Shown: piece by piece, positions 43,079 to 52,550 of the stretch
How the letters are laid out: every line of letters begins with the position of its first letter
Position numbering within the stretch: position 1 is the first letter of the stretch
Assembly (NCBI RefSeq): GCF_030816855.1
Contig: NZ_JAUSYK010000001.1
Span: 1,178,001 to 1,242,000 of the forward strand
Reading direction: 5' to 3'
Source of the DNA: Arthrobacter sp. B3I4
GTDB taxonomy: Bacteria > Actinomycetota > Actinomycetes > Actinomycetales > Micrococcaceae
Length of the DNA stretch: 64,000 bases
The notes under the pieces: generated by a model
What the model was told of the DNA's origin: nothing
Databases searched by the model: none
The model's input: the letters and a program-made list of their open reading frames with translations, nothing else
Translations under genes and position numbers: made by a program

Positions 43079-45824
43079 ATGTCACAACTCGCAGTAACGG
43101 AGTCGGCCCTGCCATTGTCCATCACCGACGCAGCCCGCACCCCGGCAGCCGCCGTGCTCGACCGGCTCGGGACTTCCCCCGCCGGACTGTCCGAAGCGGA
43201 GGCCAAGGACAGGCTCGGGGTTTTCGGCGCGAACGCGGTCCGGAGCCATGAGGCAAGCGGCTGGTCTGTCCTCGGCCGGCAGTTCCGAAGCCCTATCCTG
43301 ATCCTGCTGCTCATCACTGCCGGGCTGTCATTGTTCCTGGGGGACGCCACCAACGCCGTGGTCATCGGCGTGATCCTGCTCGTCAGCGTCGGCCTGGGGT
43401 TCAGCAATGAATTCCGGGCCGAGCGCGCCGCCGAGGCGCTGCACTCACGGGTCACGCACACCGCCGTCGTGGTCCGCGGCGGGACCGTTAGTGAAGTGGA
43501 CGTGACCGCCCTGGTGCCAGGCGATGTTGTGCAGCTGGGCCTGGGCGCCATCATCCCCGCCGACGTGCGCGTGCTGACGGTCAAGGACCTGCTCTGCGAT
43601 GAAAGCATTCTGACCGGGGAGTCACTGCCGGTCCCCAAGGACCCGGCACCGGTAGCGGAGGGCGCCACGCTGGCCGACCTGGCTTCCTGCATGTTCATGG
43701 GCACCGTGATCCAGTCCGGCAGCTGCACCGGGGTGGTCGTGGCGACCGGAGGCCGCGCCGAGTTCGGCCGGATTGCACTGGGTCTGGGGGAGCGGCAGCC
43801 GCAAACGGAATTCCAGCTCGGACTCAAGCGGTTCTCCTTCCTGCTGCTGCAGGTGGCCATCGTGCTGACTTCGCTCATCTTCCTCGCCAACCTGCTCCTG
43901 CAGCGCCCGGTGATCGAGTCGTTGCTGTTCTCCCTGACGATCGCCGTCGGCATCACGCCGCAGCTGCTTCCCGCCGTCGTCAGTACCAGCCTGGCGACCG
44001 GCACCCGGCAGCTGGCGAAGCGGAAAGTGCTGGTCAAGCGGCTGGTCTGCATCGAGGACCTCGGCGATATGGACATCCTCGTGACGGATAAGACCGGCAC
44101 CCTGACGGAGGGCCGGATCAGTTTTTCGGCGGCTCTGCCGGTGGCCGCCGGCATGTCGGCACAGCAGGTGTTCACTCTGGGGTTGCTCGCCACCGAGGCG
44201 GACTACATGGAAGCGCAGCGCACCGTCATCGGGCAAAACCCGCTGGACGCGGCGCTTTGGCAGTCCCCGGACGCCGCCGCTTTCGAACCCGTGCGGTATG
44301 AACGGCTGGACGTGATCGACTTCGACCATCAGCGGCGCCGGACCAGTGTCCTGGTCCGGGATGACGGCAACCCCGCCCTCATCATCACCAAGGGTTCACC
44401 GGAGGACGTCCTGGCGTTGTGCGGCCCGACCCCCGCACAGGTCCAGGACCTGCTGGACAAGCAGTTCGACGCCGGATCCCGGTGTGGTGGCGGTGGCGAC
44501 CAGGCCCGCCGCTGGCCTGACCGACATCACCGCCGCTGACGAAACGGCCCTTGAGCTGGCCGGCTTCCTGGTCTTCCTCGACCCGCCCAAAGTCAATGCA
44601 CGCGAGTCCCTGGACCGGCTTGCGGCCCTGGGCATCACGGTCAAGATCGCCACCGGCGACAACGCCAAGGTCGCAGAGCGGGTCTGCGACGAACTGGGCG
44701 TGCTCTCCGGCGGGACACTCACCGGTGCCGAAACCGAGGCCATGTCCGACGCCGAACTGAGCGCCGCCGCACGGGAAGCCAGCATCTTCGCCCGCGTCTC
44801 ACCCGAGCAGAAGGCGCGGATCATCCGCTTGCTGCGCCAGAGCGGCGGCGCGGTCGGGTTCATGGGCGACGGCGTTAATGATGCGCTGGCACTGCACCAG
44901 GCGGACATCGGCATCTCTGTGGACAGCGCCACGGACGTCGCCAAGGACGCGGCCGACGTCGTGCTGCTGGATAAAGACCTCGGCGTGCTGGCCGACGGCG
45001 TGATGGAGGGCCGGCGGATCTTCGCCAACACGATCAAGTACGTGCTGATGGGTACCTCGAGCAATTTCGGGAACATGTTCAGCGCCGCCACGGCATCCGT
45101 CGTGCTGAGCTTCCTGCCGATGCTGCCCGGGCAGATCCTGCTCAACAACCTGCTCTACGACACCGGCCAGCTCGCCATCCCCGGTGACCGGGTCGACAAG
45201 GAACAACTGCTGGCTCCGGCGCACTGGAACATTTCCTTTATCCGGCGGTTCATGTTCCTCTTCGGCCCGATCAGCTCGGTCTTCGACTTCGCGACGTTCG
45301 CCCTGATGCTGTTCGTCTTCGACGCGGCCCCGGGGGAGTTCCGGGCGGGCTGGTTCATCGAGTCAATTGCCACCCAGACGCTGATCATCTTTGCCATTCG
45401 GACGCGCCGGGTGCCGTTCCTGCGCAGCCGGCCGTCGGCCGGACTGCTGAGCGCATCACTGGGCGTAGTGGCCCTGGGCATCTTCCTCCCGCTGTCACCG
45501 CTGGCCGCCGTGCTCGGCTTTGACCCGCTGCCCGTCCCGTTCTTTCTGGCCTTGCTGGGCATGATCGTCGTATACCTGGTGCTGGTGGAGCTGGCCAAGC
45601 AGTGGTTCTTCGCCCGCGCGGCCCAGCAGCCCGCCGCCCCGGCCCTGCCGCGGGTGCGGCGCCGGGGCAAGGACCACCACGTGGCCCGGCGCGCAGCGCG
45701 CTTCAGTGCTCCGGGTTCCGTCAGCCGCCACGCCCGCCGGGCACCGCTCGCACCGCGGCGCGGGAGGCCTGCGCCGCGCAGGGGAAACCGGGTACAAGGG
45801 CCCTCACATCCCCGAAAGTCGTGA
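43079..45824 (+). pseudogene. mgtA: MgtA-type P-type ATPase (P3B-like), frameshifted
   Basis: A magnesium-importing P-type ATPase. Read in two frames it is about 914 residues, the normal length. The first part has LTGES, TPQLLPAVV in place of TPEMLP, and the phosphorylation site VTDKTGTLTEG; the second has GDNAKVAERV, MGDGVNDALALHQADIG and six C-terminal membrane segments. The frames meet near 44483: FDAGSR ends one and VVAVATRPAAGLTDI begins the next, so one surplus base (T at 44483 in CGG-T-GTG) breaks the gene at the P/N region, giving a stop at 44539. It is either a true pseudogene or a sequencing/assembly error. The start ATG 43079 follows a leader that I could not match to an M-box riboswitch. 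Confidence 0.75.
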
Positions 45825-45937
45825 CGGATAGTGAGAGGAAGCGGCCCGGCTGGTTCCATGCCCGGCCCTGCAGCGCACGCCGGTGGTGCACGCCGTGGGG
45901 CGCCCGACGGCCGCCGCCCGATCTGAAAGCCAAGACA

Positions 45938-47290
45938 ATGAGCATCTTTAAGGACAGGGTCGACGCCGGGCGGCAGCTGGGGAGGCGGTTGGCGGACCTC
46001 CGCGGCAAGGACATCGTGGTCCTCGGACTTCCGCGCGGCGGAGTCCCGGTCGCTTTTGAGGTCGCCGCCGCCCTGGATGCGCCCCTTGACGTGATCGTGG
46101 TGCGGAAGCTGGGCCTGCCCTACCAGCCGGAGCTTGCGATGGGGGCGATCGGTGAGGGCGGTGCCAGGGTGCTGGAGGAGCACGTGCTGGCCCAGGCAAG
46201 GGTCAGCGACCAGGAGCTGAAGGCGGTCGAAGACCGGGAACGGGCTGTGCTCGAGAACCGGGTGGCGCGGTTCCGGAACGGCCGCGGCCGCCAGGACCTG
46301 ACCGGGCGGATCGCTGTGATCGTCGATGACGGCATCGCCACCGGGTCCACCGCCCGGGTCGCCTGCCGGGTCGCACGGAAACTGGGTGCGGCCAGGGTGA
46401 TTCTCGCCGTGCCGGTGGCACCGGCGGACACCCTCGCAGCGCTGGGCGAACCCGACGAGCTGGTGTGTCTGGCGACACCGCGCCAGTTCTCCGCCGTCGG
46501 CTACCACTACCGGGACTTTTCACCCACCGAGGACGACGAGGTAATCCAGTTGCTCGACGCCGCGGCACGGCGGCTGCAGGAGTCGCCGCCGCGGTCCGGT
46601 TCCGTGGCGGACCTGCCTGCGGAGCAGACGGAACTCGACGAGGAAGTGCAGATACCGTCCCGAAGCGTCAGGCTCGAGGGCCACCTGCACCTGCCCGTTC
46701 CGGCGCGCGCCGTCGTGGTGTTCGCCCACGGCAGCGGCAGCAGCCGGCACAGCCCGCGGAACCGCTTTGTCGCCAGCGTACTGCAGCGCGCCGGCCTCGG
46801 GACGCTGCTGCTGGACCTGCTCACCCCGGGGGAGGAACGCAACCGCGCAAATGTGTTCGACATTGAGCTGCTCGCCCGCCGGCTCTCCTCCGTCGCCGAC
46901 TGGCTGGGCACGAGAGAGGACACTGCGTCCTGCGCCGTGGGCTATTTCGGTGCAAGCACCGGTGCCGGCGCCGCACTGTGGTCCGCCTCCGAACCGTCCG
47001 CCCGGACCGCCGCCGTCGTGTCGCGCGGCGGACGCCCGGATTTGGCCGGGCCCAGGTTGTCCGCGGTCCGCGCGCCGACCCTGCTGATCGTTGGAAGCTT
47101 CGACTACGAGGTCCTGGAACTAAACCGGAAAGCCAAGGCCATCATGCGCTGTCCCAACCAGCTGGCCGTGGTTCAAGGCGCCACCCATCTGTTCGAGGAA
47201 CCCGGCACCCTCGCCGCGGCCGCCATTCTGGCCAGGGACTGGTTCACCCAGTACCTTCTGCCCGTGAACCGACTAACCCCCCAGGAGTGA
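45938..47290 (+). CDS. Phosphoribosyltransferase-alpha/beta hydrolase fusion
   Basis: A 450-residue bifunctional-looking protein. Residues 1-215 are a type I phosphoribosyltransferase-like domain, with PRPP motif VIVDDGIATGSTARVA and the strand VVLGLPRGGVPVAFEVA. Residues 240-450 are a dienelactone-hydrolase-like domain with VVFAHGSGSSRHSPRN, nucleophile elbow GYFGASTGAGAALW, Asp in GSFDYEV and His in GATHLFEEPG. This fusion is a recurrent actinobacterial architecture of unknown reaction. The start ATG 45938 (MSIFKDRVDAGRQLGRRL) matches the usual first helix. It is followed two bases later by the DUF302 gene. Confidence 0.8.
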   Translation: MSIFKDRVDAGRQLGRRLADLRGKDIVVLGLPRGGVPVAFEVAAALDAPLDVIVVRKLGLPYQPELAMGAIGEGGARVLEEHVLAQARVSDQELKAVEDRERAVLENRVARFRNGRGRQDLTGRIAVIVDDGIATGSTARVACRVARKLGAARVILAVPVAPADTLAALGEPDELVCLATPRQFSAVGYHYRDFSPTEDDEVIQLLDAAARRLQESPPRSGSVADLPAEQTELDEEVQIPSRSVRLEGHLHLPVPARAVVVFAHGSGSSRHSPRNRFVASVLQRAGLGTLLLDLLTPGEERNRANVFDIELLARRLSSVADWLGTREDTASCAVGYFGASTGAGAALWSASEPSARTAAVVSRGGRPDLAGPRLSAVRAPTLLIVGSFDYEVLELNRKAKAIMRCPNQLAVVQGATHLFEEPGTLAAAAILARDWFTQYLLPVNRLTPQE

Positions 47291-47292
47291 AG

Positions 47293-47703
47293 ATGAGCTA
47301 CACCTACACCGCCGTCGTGCCGATGAGCTGGACGGACGCCCTCGAAAAGACGCGCGCGGCGCTCGCGGGCCAGGGGTTCGGAATTCTTTCAGAGATCAAC
47401 GTCCGTGACACCTTTGCTGCCAAGCTGGGCGAGGACGCCGCGCAGACCCTTGGAGAGTACGTGATCCTTGGCGCCTGCAACCCGCAGCTGGCAAGCCGCG
47501 CCCTGGCGGCGGAGCCCGAAATCGGCGCCCTGCTGCCGTGCAATGTGGTGGTCCGGCGCGGCCCGGGGGAGGCCGAAACGACGGTGCAGGCCATTGACCC
47601 CGAAACCATGGTGCAACTCAGCGGCAGCCCCGCGGTCCGTGAAGTGGCCGACGACGCCGGCGCGCGGCTCCGTGCCGCCCTGGCGGAACTGGACGAGGCT
47701 TAG
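47293..47703 (+). CDS. DUF302 family protein
   Basis: A 136-residue protein with the DUF302 signature: YTYTAVVPMSWTDALEKTRAALAGQGFGILSEINVRDTFAAKLGEDAAQTLGEYVILGACNPQLASRALAAEPEIGALLPCNVVVRRG. The YVILGACNP-x-A-S-x-A-L-x-x-E-P-x-x-G-x-L-L-P-C-N pattern is diagnostic. Function is unknown. AGGAG overlapping the previous stop drives ATG 47293, so it is coupled to the fusion gene. Confidence 0.9.
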   Translation: MSYTYTAVVPMSWTDALEKTRAALAGQGFGILSEINVRDTFAAKLGEDAAQTLGEYVILGACNPQLASRALAAEPEIGALLPCNVVVRRGPGEAETTVQAIDPETMVQLSGSPAVREVADDAGARLRAALAELDEA

Positions 47704-47715
47704 GCTCAGCTCCGG

Positions 47716-48756
47716 TCAGGGTTTACGGGGCCGGAGTGGAGGTGAAGCCGGGCGTCCCTTGCCGGCCCCCATCCCCTCGAGCACGTCCATCAGCGCCTCG
47801 AGTGAGGACCGCCGGGGCCGCCAGCCCAGAACCTCCCGCGCCCGGGACGTGTCCATCAGGGGCGCCCCGGCGGCCATATCGATCCACCCGCCGTCGGTGG
47901 CCTGCAGCCGCAAACGCCAGCTGAGCTCGACGACGGCGCGCAGCACTGCGACCGGGATCGGCAACAGCCGCCGCGCCCGGAAGACCCAGCCCAGCGCGTT
48001 GGGATCAAGAATTGGTTCGGCGGCGATGTTGAAGGCGCCCTCGGCACGTTTTTCCAGCACCCGCCAGTAGGCGTCGGCGACGTCGGCGGCGTGCACTGCC
48101 TGGAAGACCAGCTCGCTGGGAATGGGCAGCAGCGGCAGCCAGGGCCTCCGCGGGACGAGGCGGGGCAGCACGCGTCCGAGGAAGTAGCGGCCCACCTCGC
48201 TGCCGGCTTCCGCGCTGAAGATCAATGCTGGCCGGAGCCGTGACACGACGACGTCGGGGTTGTCTTTCGCGAAATCATCCAGCAGGCTCTCCTGCGCGGC
48301 CTTGTCCACACTGTAGTGGGAGCCCTTGATGCCGGCCGCCGGCCAGTCCTCCCGGGTCCGTCGGTCCTTCGGGGCCGGTGAATAGGCACCCACCGACGAG
48401 GCGCACACGACCTGGCGCACGCCGGCTGCCCGGGCTGCGGCGAGAACGTTGGCCGTTCCTGCCACGTTCGTGCGGCGGAGGAGTTCCCGGTTGTGGTTCG
48501 GCTGGATCAGCCACGCCAGGTGCACGACGGCGTCCGCGCCGGCCAGAGCCTGTATCAGGGCCGGCTGGTCGTTCTGCTCGCCGACGTCCAGGGTGTGCCA
48601 CTCAACCCCGCGGAACGGGGCGGCATTCTGGTCAGGAGTGCGCCGGGTGATGCCAACGAGCTGCAGGTCGGCACCTTCTTCGGACCGGGCCTGGTGCAGC
48701 CGGGTCAGCAGTGCCGTGCCGACGTTGCCGCTGGCTCCGGTGATGACGATGCGCAT
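47716..48756 (-). CDS. NAD-dependent epimerase/dehydratase family protein
   Basis: A 346-residue extended-SDR protein. The nucleotide motif TGASGNVG is at about 6-13, the catalytic SSVGAY...YSVDK (Y-x3-K as HYSVDKAAQE) is present, and ADAVVHLAWLIQPNH follows the family consensus. GGAGAA precedes the ATG 48756; a longer frame to 48966 has no SD. Sugar, lipid or flavonoid substrates are all possible. Convergent with the DUF302 gene (12-base gap). Confidence 0.85.
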   Translation of the reverse strand: MRIVITGASGNVGTALLTRLHQARSEEGADLQLVGITRRTPDQNAAPFRGVEWHTLDVGEQNDQPALIQALAGADAVVHLAWLIQPNHNRELLRRTNVAGTANVLAAARAAGVRQVVCASSVGAYSPAPKDRRTREDWPAAGIKGSHYSVDKAAQESLLDDFAKDNPDVVVSRLRPALIFSAEAGSEVGRYFLGRVLPRLVPRRPWLPLLPIPSELVFQAVHAADVADAYWRVLEKRAEGAFNIAAEPILDPNALGWVFRARRLLPIPVAVLRAVVELSWRLRLQATDGGWIDMAAGAPLMDTSRAREVLGWRPRRSSLEALMDVLEGMGAGKGRPASPPLRPRKP

Positions 48757-48943
48757 GGGATTCTCCTCTGTGCTTTTCAGTGGAAGCGGTGGTCCGGCGT
48801 GCCGCGGGTACCGGGAACCTGGCGTTGGAACCAAGCATGCCGTTGACCCTTGACCGCCAAGGAGGACGAGGACAGGATGAAGACGGTTTGGCCTGCGCTG
48901 GAGATGCAAGGCGGGGCTTGAAGTTGGAACGAAAGGATTCGTC

Positions 48944-49126
48944 ATGACTGAAACGCCGGAGCCCAACGAGCGTCGTCACACGGAAGCGCCCGCCGAGGGA
49001 GAGGACACCGAGGCCGAGGAGAGCACTTCGGGGGTCCGCTCCCACGCTGAAGAGCCATCGGAAGGCGCCCCGGGAAAGGGCGCTCCCGACGAGAGAACCG
49101 CCCACGAAGCCGCGGATGGCGGGTAG
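48944..49126 (+). CDS. Small acidic hypothetical protein
   Basis: A 60-residue Glu/Thr/Pro/Ala-rich polypeptide without hydrophobic clusters. GAAAGGA is nine bases before ATG 48944. No family match; it is retained as a probable disordered protein because of the good ribosome binding site and similarity in composition to the genes at 39716 and 49177. Confidence 0.5.
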   Translation: MTETPEPNERRHTEAPAEGEDTEAEESTSGVRSHAEEPSEGAPGKGAPDERTAHEAADGG

Positions 49127-49176
49127 GGGCATCCGCCCCGACCCACCCGCCACGGAGGGCGCTGATTCGTCCGGGG

Positions 49177-49428
49177 CTACTCGCTGTGCCCCTGGTCGCC
49201 GCTCATTTGGTCCTCTGCCGGCGGCGTCTCGCCAGGCGGCACGCCGCCGCCTGGTTCCAAACCGGTGATGTTGCCGCTCAGCGGATCAGGGTTGGGTGAG
49301 GCTCCCTGGTCGGCCGCCTGCCCGTTCTGGCCGCCGGGCCGCTCCACGTGGATGTCGCGGGCGGACCCTCCGCCTGGCTTCGGCGGGTCGGGGTTGGCCG
49401 GGTCATTTTCAGGATGGTAGGTGCTCAT
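49177..49428 (-). CDS. DUF6480-like small protein
   Basis: An 83-residue Pro/Gly-rich protein. The core NITGLEPGGGVPPGETPPAEDQMSG resembles the small DUF6480 proteins of actinobacteria, with an N-terminal extension STYHPENDPANPDPPKPGGG. Role unknown. Confidence 0.6.
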   Translation of the reverse strand: MSTYHPENDPANPDPPKPGGGSARDIHVERPGGQNGQAADQGASPNPDPLSGNITGLEPGGGVPPGETPPAEDQMSGDQGHSE

Positions 49429-49546
49429 GGGTCATGCCTTCCCTAGTTTGGAACTCTGGACGATCAGTAAGCATGCTGATCATTCTAACCGCCAAACCTC
49501 GAATCGGGCCGTGGGAACTCAAATTCGCCGGAAAGGAGCACAACCT

Positions 49547-50230
49547 TTAAGCGCCGTGCGGCCTGTGGCCGCCGCGGGTGGTCCGGTAGGCGTAGACCAG
49601 CAACGCGATCCCGGCCAGGATCAGGGCGGCCGGGAGGGCGAAGTCAACCGCAAGGAGCAGTGACATGGCCTGGAAAGCGAAAACGACGCCGAGGACGCCG
49701 AGGATGGCAGCCGGAATCAGCGGCCACTTCATCCGGCCCGACGGGGCGGGATCGCCGGGGTGCTGGACCGGCACCAGGGAAAGCAGCCCGAAGGTGGCTG
49801 CGAGGCCCAGAAACAGGACGGCGGCGACGGTCGTGCCCTGAAGTTCAGGCGGGAGGGCCACGACGACGGCCAGGGTGAACAGCACGCCGGCGGGGATGAG
49901 CGCCCACCAGTTGGTCCGGATCCGCAAGAAGACAGCGGCAAAACCGACCGCCATAAAGAGGAACAGGTAGGTTCCCGCGCCCTCGGCGCCTGCGAGTTGG
50001 GTGGCAGTGATGACCGCGCCGAGGCCCAGGAAAACCGACCCGGGAATGGCGGCCCACCAGAACTCCCGGCTGCGGACAAAGAGGGACGCGAACAGCACGC
50101 CTACCCCGGCGAAGATCAGTGGCGGCAGGACGGCTGCGGTTTTCAGGATTCCGAGCAGGTCCAGCAACAACAGTCCGCCGACGGCCATGAGAATCACGCC
50201 AGCGATAATGCTCGTCTTTGCCGATTGCAC
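49547..50230 (-). CDS. Membrane protein, LiaI/LiaF-like transmembrane arrangement
   Basis: A 227-residue protein with about seven membrane helices in pairs: IIAGVILMAVGGLLLLDLLGIL, VLPPLIFAGVGVLFASLFV, FWWAAIPGSVFLGLGAVITATQL, YLFLFMAVGFAAVFL, WALIPAGVLFTLAVVVAL, and two more at the end. Repeated F/NWWA-IPAG units (REFWWAAIPG, RTNWWALIPAG) suggest an internal duplication. The pattern resembles LiaI-LiaF-like membrane regions; no function is assigned. Confidence 0.7.
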   Translation of the reverse strand: MQSAKTSIIAGVILMAVGGLLLLDLLGILKTAAVLPPLIFAGVGVLFASLFVRSREFWWAAIPGSVFLGLGAVITATQLAGAEGAGTYLFLFMAVGFAAVFLRIRTNWWALIPAGVLFTLAVVVALPPELQGTTVAAVLFLGLAATFGLLSLVPVQHPGDPAPSGRMKWPLIPAAILGVLGVVFAFQAMSLLLAVDFALPAALILAGIALLVYAYRTTRGGHRPHGA

Positions 50231-50327
50231 CCTGCGCCTCCCGGGGACTCGGTGGCAGCCGCGCCGCTCTGCTCATCTCAGGCTAGGGCTGCCGTGGTAC
50301 CCGACGTAGGGTACAAAGCCCCCGCGC

Positions 50328-51065
50328 TCAGTGTGCCCGCCGCCCCGTGCGGCCCGGACGCAGGCGCTCCACGCGGGCGCGTATCCCCAGAAGCATCCGC
50401 CGCTCCATCACAAACTGCATCGGCTCGAGCAGCAGCCGCAAGGCGATGCCCAGCGGCAGCGGAGCGTAATCGTAGCGCGTCCGGGAGAGCAGCCGGGTAC
50501 TGCTGGCGCCTAAGGGCTGCAGCACGAAGCTCCAGCCTATTTCCAGCCGCGTCCCTGTCGCCGGTCTCGCACCGCCAGTTACCTCGCGGGTGCGCGGATC
50601 CATTTGCCCGCCGAGCGCCAGCACCGCGCCGGGCTCCAGCCGGCGCACCGGGACACCGCCACCAGGGGCGAGCGGGATGACGTCGCCGACAGCGAGTTGT
50701 TGGAACTCCGGCAGAATCCGATCGGCGCTGTGCATGTCAAGGCCGACGGCATTCTCCAGGAAGTCATAGCTGTACATCCCGCCGCGCCCGGAACCCATCT
50801 GGACGAGCCACGGCCAGACGTCGCTTGGCGGAGCGCTGATGCTGACCGCCCGGGTGCTTTGCAGGCGGGGCGTGGGCACCAGCTCATCACCCGGCAGCGG
50901 CCCAGCAGCTTCCTGCGCCGTGGCTCCCCAGCGCAGCAGCCAGGGGCGCAACGCGAGAACGTACCCTGCTGCCGCAGCGGCGGCAGCCACTGCCGCGAAC
51001 GGGCCCTTCAGCCGGGCCGGAAACGGTGCCCGGCGCGCGGACTCGGTCTCCCGGACGGCACTCAT
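50328..51065 (-). CDS. SRPBCC-domain membrane-anchored protein
   Basis: A 245-residue protein. One hydrophobic segment near the N-terminus (FAAVAAAAAAAGYVLALRPWLL) is followed by a polyketide-cyclase/SRPBCC-like domain: TRAVSISAPPSDVWPWLVQMGSGRGGMYSYDFLENAVGLDMHSADRILPEFQQLAVGDVIPLAPGGG. The ATG at 51065 overlaps the stop of the universal stress protein gene (ATGA), so translation is coupled; the longer frame to 51116 is rejected. Ligand unknown. Confidence 0.8.
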   Translation of the reverse strand: MSAVRETESARRAPFPARLKGPFAAVAAAAAAAGYVLALRPWLLRWGATAQEAAGPLPGDELVPTPRLQSTRAVSISAPPSDVWPWLVQMGSGRGGMYSYDFLENAVGLDMHSADRILPEFQQLAVGDVIPLAPGGGVPVRRLEPGAVLALGGQMDPRTREVTGGARPATGTRLEIGWSFVLQPLGASSTRLLSRTRYDYAPLPLGIALRLLLEPMQFVMERRMLLGIRARVERLRPGRTGRRAH

Positions 51066-51526
51066 TCGTTCAACTGGCGCTCGCCGGCCTCCTGGCCGAC
51101 CACCAGCACCGGGCAATGGGCATGGGCCGCGCAGGCGCCGCTGACCGAACCCATCACCTGCGCGAGAAATCCGCCCCCGCCGCGCCGTCCCACGACGAGC
51201 AGTTGCGCGTCGTTGCTCTCCTCAATCAGTACCTTGGCCGGCGGCCCGAACTTCACCTGCCGGCTGAGCCGCTCCGGACGGGCACTGCCGAAAGCGCGCT
51301 CCAGCGACTCCTCCAGCAGCCGCTTGGCGGTCTCTTCAAGCTCTTCCGTGGAGGCAGTGCGCTCCTCCGGCAGACGGGATGCGAAGAAATAGTCAGAGGT
51401 GCCCAGACACGTGATCACCTCCAGCGGAGCGTCCAGGCTGGCGGCCATCCGGCCGGCGAGCCGGAGGGCCGTCGTGGAGAATTCCGAGCCGTCCACGCCC
51501 ACGACAATCCGCTGGTCTGCAGTCAT
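51062..51526 (-). CDS. Universal stress protein (UspA family)
   Basis: A 154-residue single-domain UspA protein. TADQRIVVGVDGSEFSTTALRLAGRMAA is the N-strand, and the ATP-binding motif G-x2-G-x9-G-S is intact (GRRGGGGFLAQVMGS), followed by HCPVLVV. It should bind ATP. GAAGGTGG precedes ATG 51526. First gene of a two-gene operon with the SRPBCC gene. Confidence 0.9.
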   Translation of the reverse strand: MTADQRIVVGVDGSEFSTTALRLAGRMAASLDAPLEVITCLGTSDYFFASRLPEERTASTEELEETAKRLLEESLERAFGSARPERLSRQVKFGPPAKVLIEESNDAQLLVVGRRGGGGFLAQVMGSVSGACAAHAHCPVLVVGQEAGERQLNE

Positions 51527-51669
51527 GGCACCACCTTCCCGGCCCGTCCCCGCAGTGCCTAGGGCCAAAGGTCACCGCAGCCCTTGCCCGCCGTGCGTGT
51601 TCGGTGCGCTGCCGACGCCGCCCGTTAGGGTGGAGGCACGGCAGCGACCCGACCAACGAGGAGAACCTG

Positions 51670-52542
51670 ATGAGAATTGCAGTCACCGGAGGAAACGGGA
51701 AGCTTGGCAGGAACGTGGTCCGTAGGCTCCGCGCCGACGGCCACCAGGTCACCTGCCTGGACCAGACGGGGGAGCGGGACCCGGGATTCACCCGCGTGGA
51801 CCTGCGGAACTACGGGCAGGTGGTGGACGTCATCCTTGGCCTCGATGACCGGCACGAAGGTTTTGACGCCGTCGTCCACCTGGCGGCCATTCCGGCCCCC
51901 GGCCTCGCCCCGGACGCGGCCACCTTTGAAAACAACATGCTCGCCACCTACAACGTCTTCCAGGCCGCGCGCCGTGCCGGCATCAAGAAGATTGTCTATG
52001 CCTCGAGTGAGACGGTGCTGGGACTGCCGTTCGACGTCGACCCGCCGTACATTCCCGTGGACGAGGAATACCCGGCCAGGCCGGAAAGCACCTACTCGCT
52101 GGTCAAGCACCTCGAAGAGCAGATGGCCATCCAGCTGACCCGCTGGGACCCCGCGCTGAGCATCACCGCCCTGCGCTTCTCTAACGTGATGGACCCGGAG
52201 GACTACGAGGAATTCCCCTCCTTTGACGCCGACGCCCGGCTGCGCAAATGGAACCTCTGGGGCTACATCGACGGCCGCGACGGCGCCCAGGCTGTGGCGC
52301 GGGCACTCGCCTACGTCGAACCCGGCTTCGAGGCGTTCGTCATCGCCAACCAGGACACCGTGATGAGCCGCTCCAGCGCCGAACTGGCCGCAGAGGTGTT
52401 CCCGGACGTCAAAGTGGTCAAAGAACTCGGCGAGCACGAGACGCTGCTCTCGATCGAGAAAGCCAAGCGCGTCCTGGGCTACGCGCCGGAACACAGCTGG
52501 CGAAACTACCACTCGCTGCGCACCACCCCCACCGAAGACTGA
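51670..52542 (+). CDS. NAD(P)-dependent extended SDR / epimerase-like oxidoreductase
   Basis: A 290-residue protein. TGGNGKLGRNVVRRL is the nucleotide motif, FDAVVHLAAIPAPG is the NAG-equivalent loop, and the active site has YASSETVLG with STYSLVKHLEEQ (Y-x3-K). It looks like uronate-dehydrogenase/epimerase relatives that act on sugars, but no substrate is certain. GAGGAGA lies five bases before the ATG. The aldo/keto reductase starts eight bases after its stop, so the two are an operon. Confidence 0.85.
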   Translation: MRIAVTGGNGKLGRNVVRRLRADGHQVTCLDQTGERDPGFTRVDLRNYGQVVDVILGLDDRHEGFDAVVHLAAIPAPGLAPDAATFENNMLATYNVFQAARRAGIKKIVYASSETVLGLPFDVDPPYIPVDEEYPARPESTYSLVKHLEEQMAIQLTRWDPALSITALRFSNVMDPEDYEEFPSFDADARLRKWNLWGYIDGRDGAQAVARALAYVEPGFEAFVIANQDTVMSRSSAELAAEVFPDVKVVKELGEHETLLSIEKAKRVLGYAPEHSWRNYHSLRTTPTED

Positions 52543-52550
52543 GGAGTCCC

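Noticed and set aside
48877..48921. 14-codon frame MKTVWPALEMQGGA
   Set aside because: Its purine-rich AAGGAGG is too far upstream for efficient initiation and there is no coupling to a gene.
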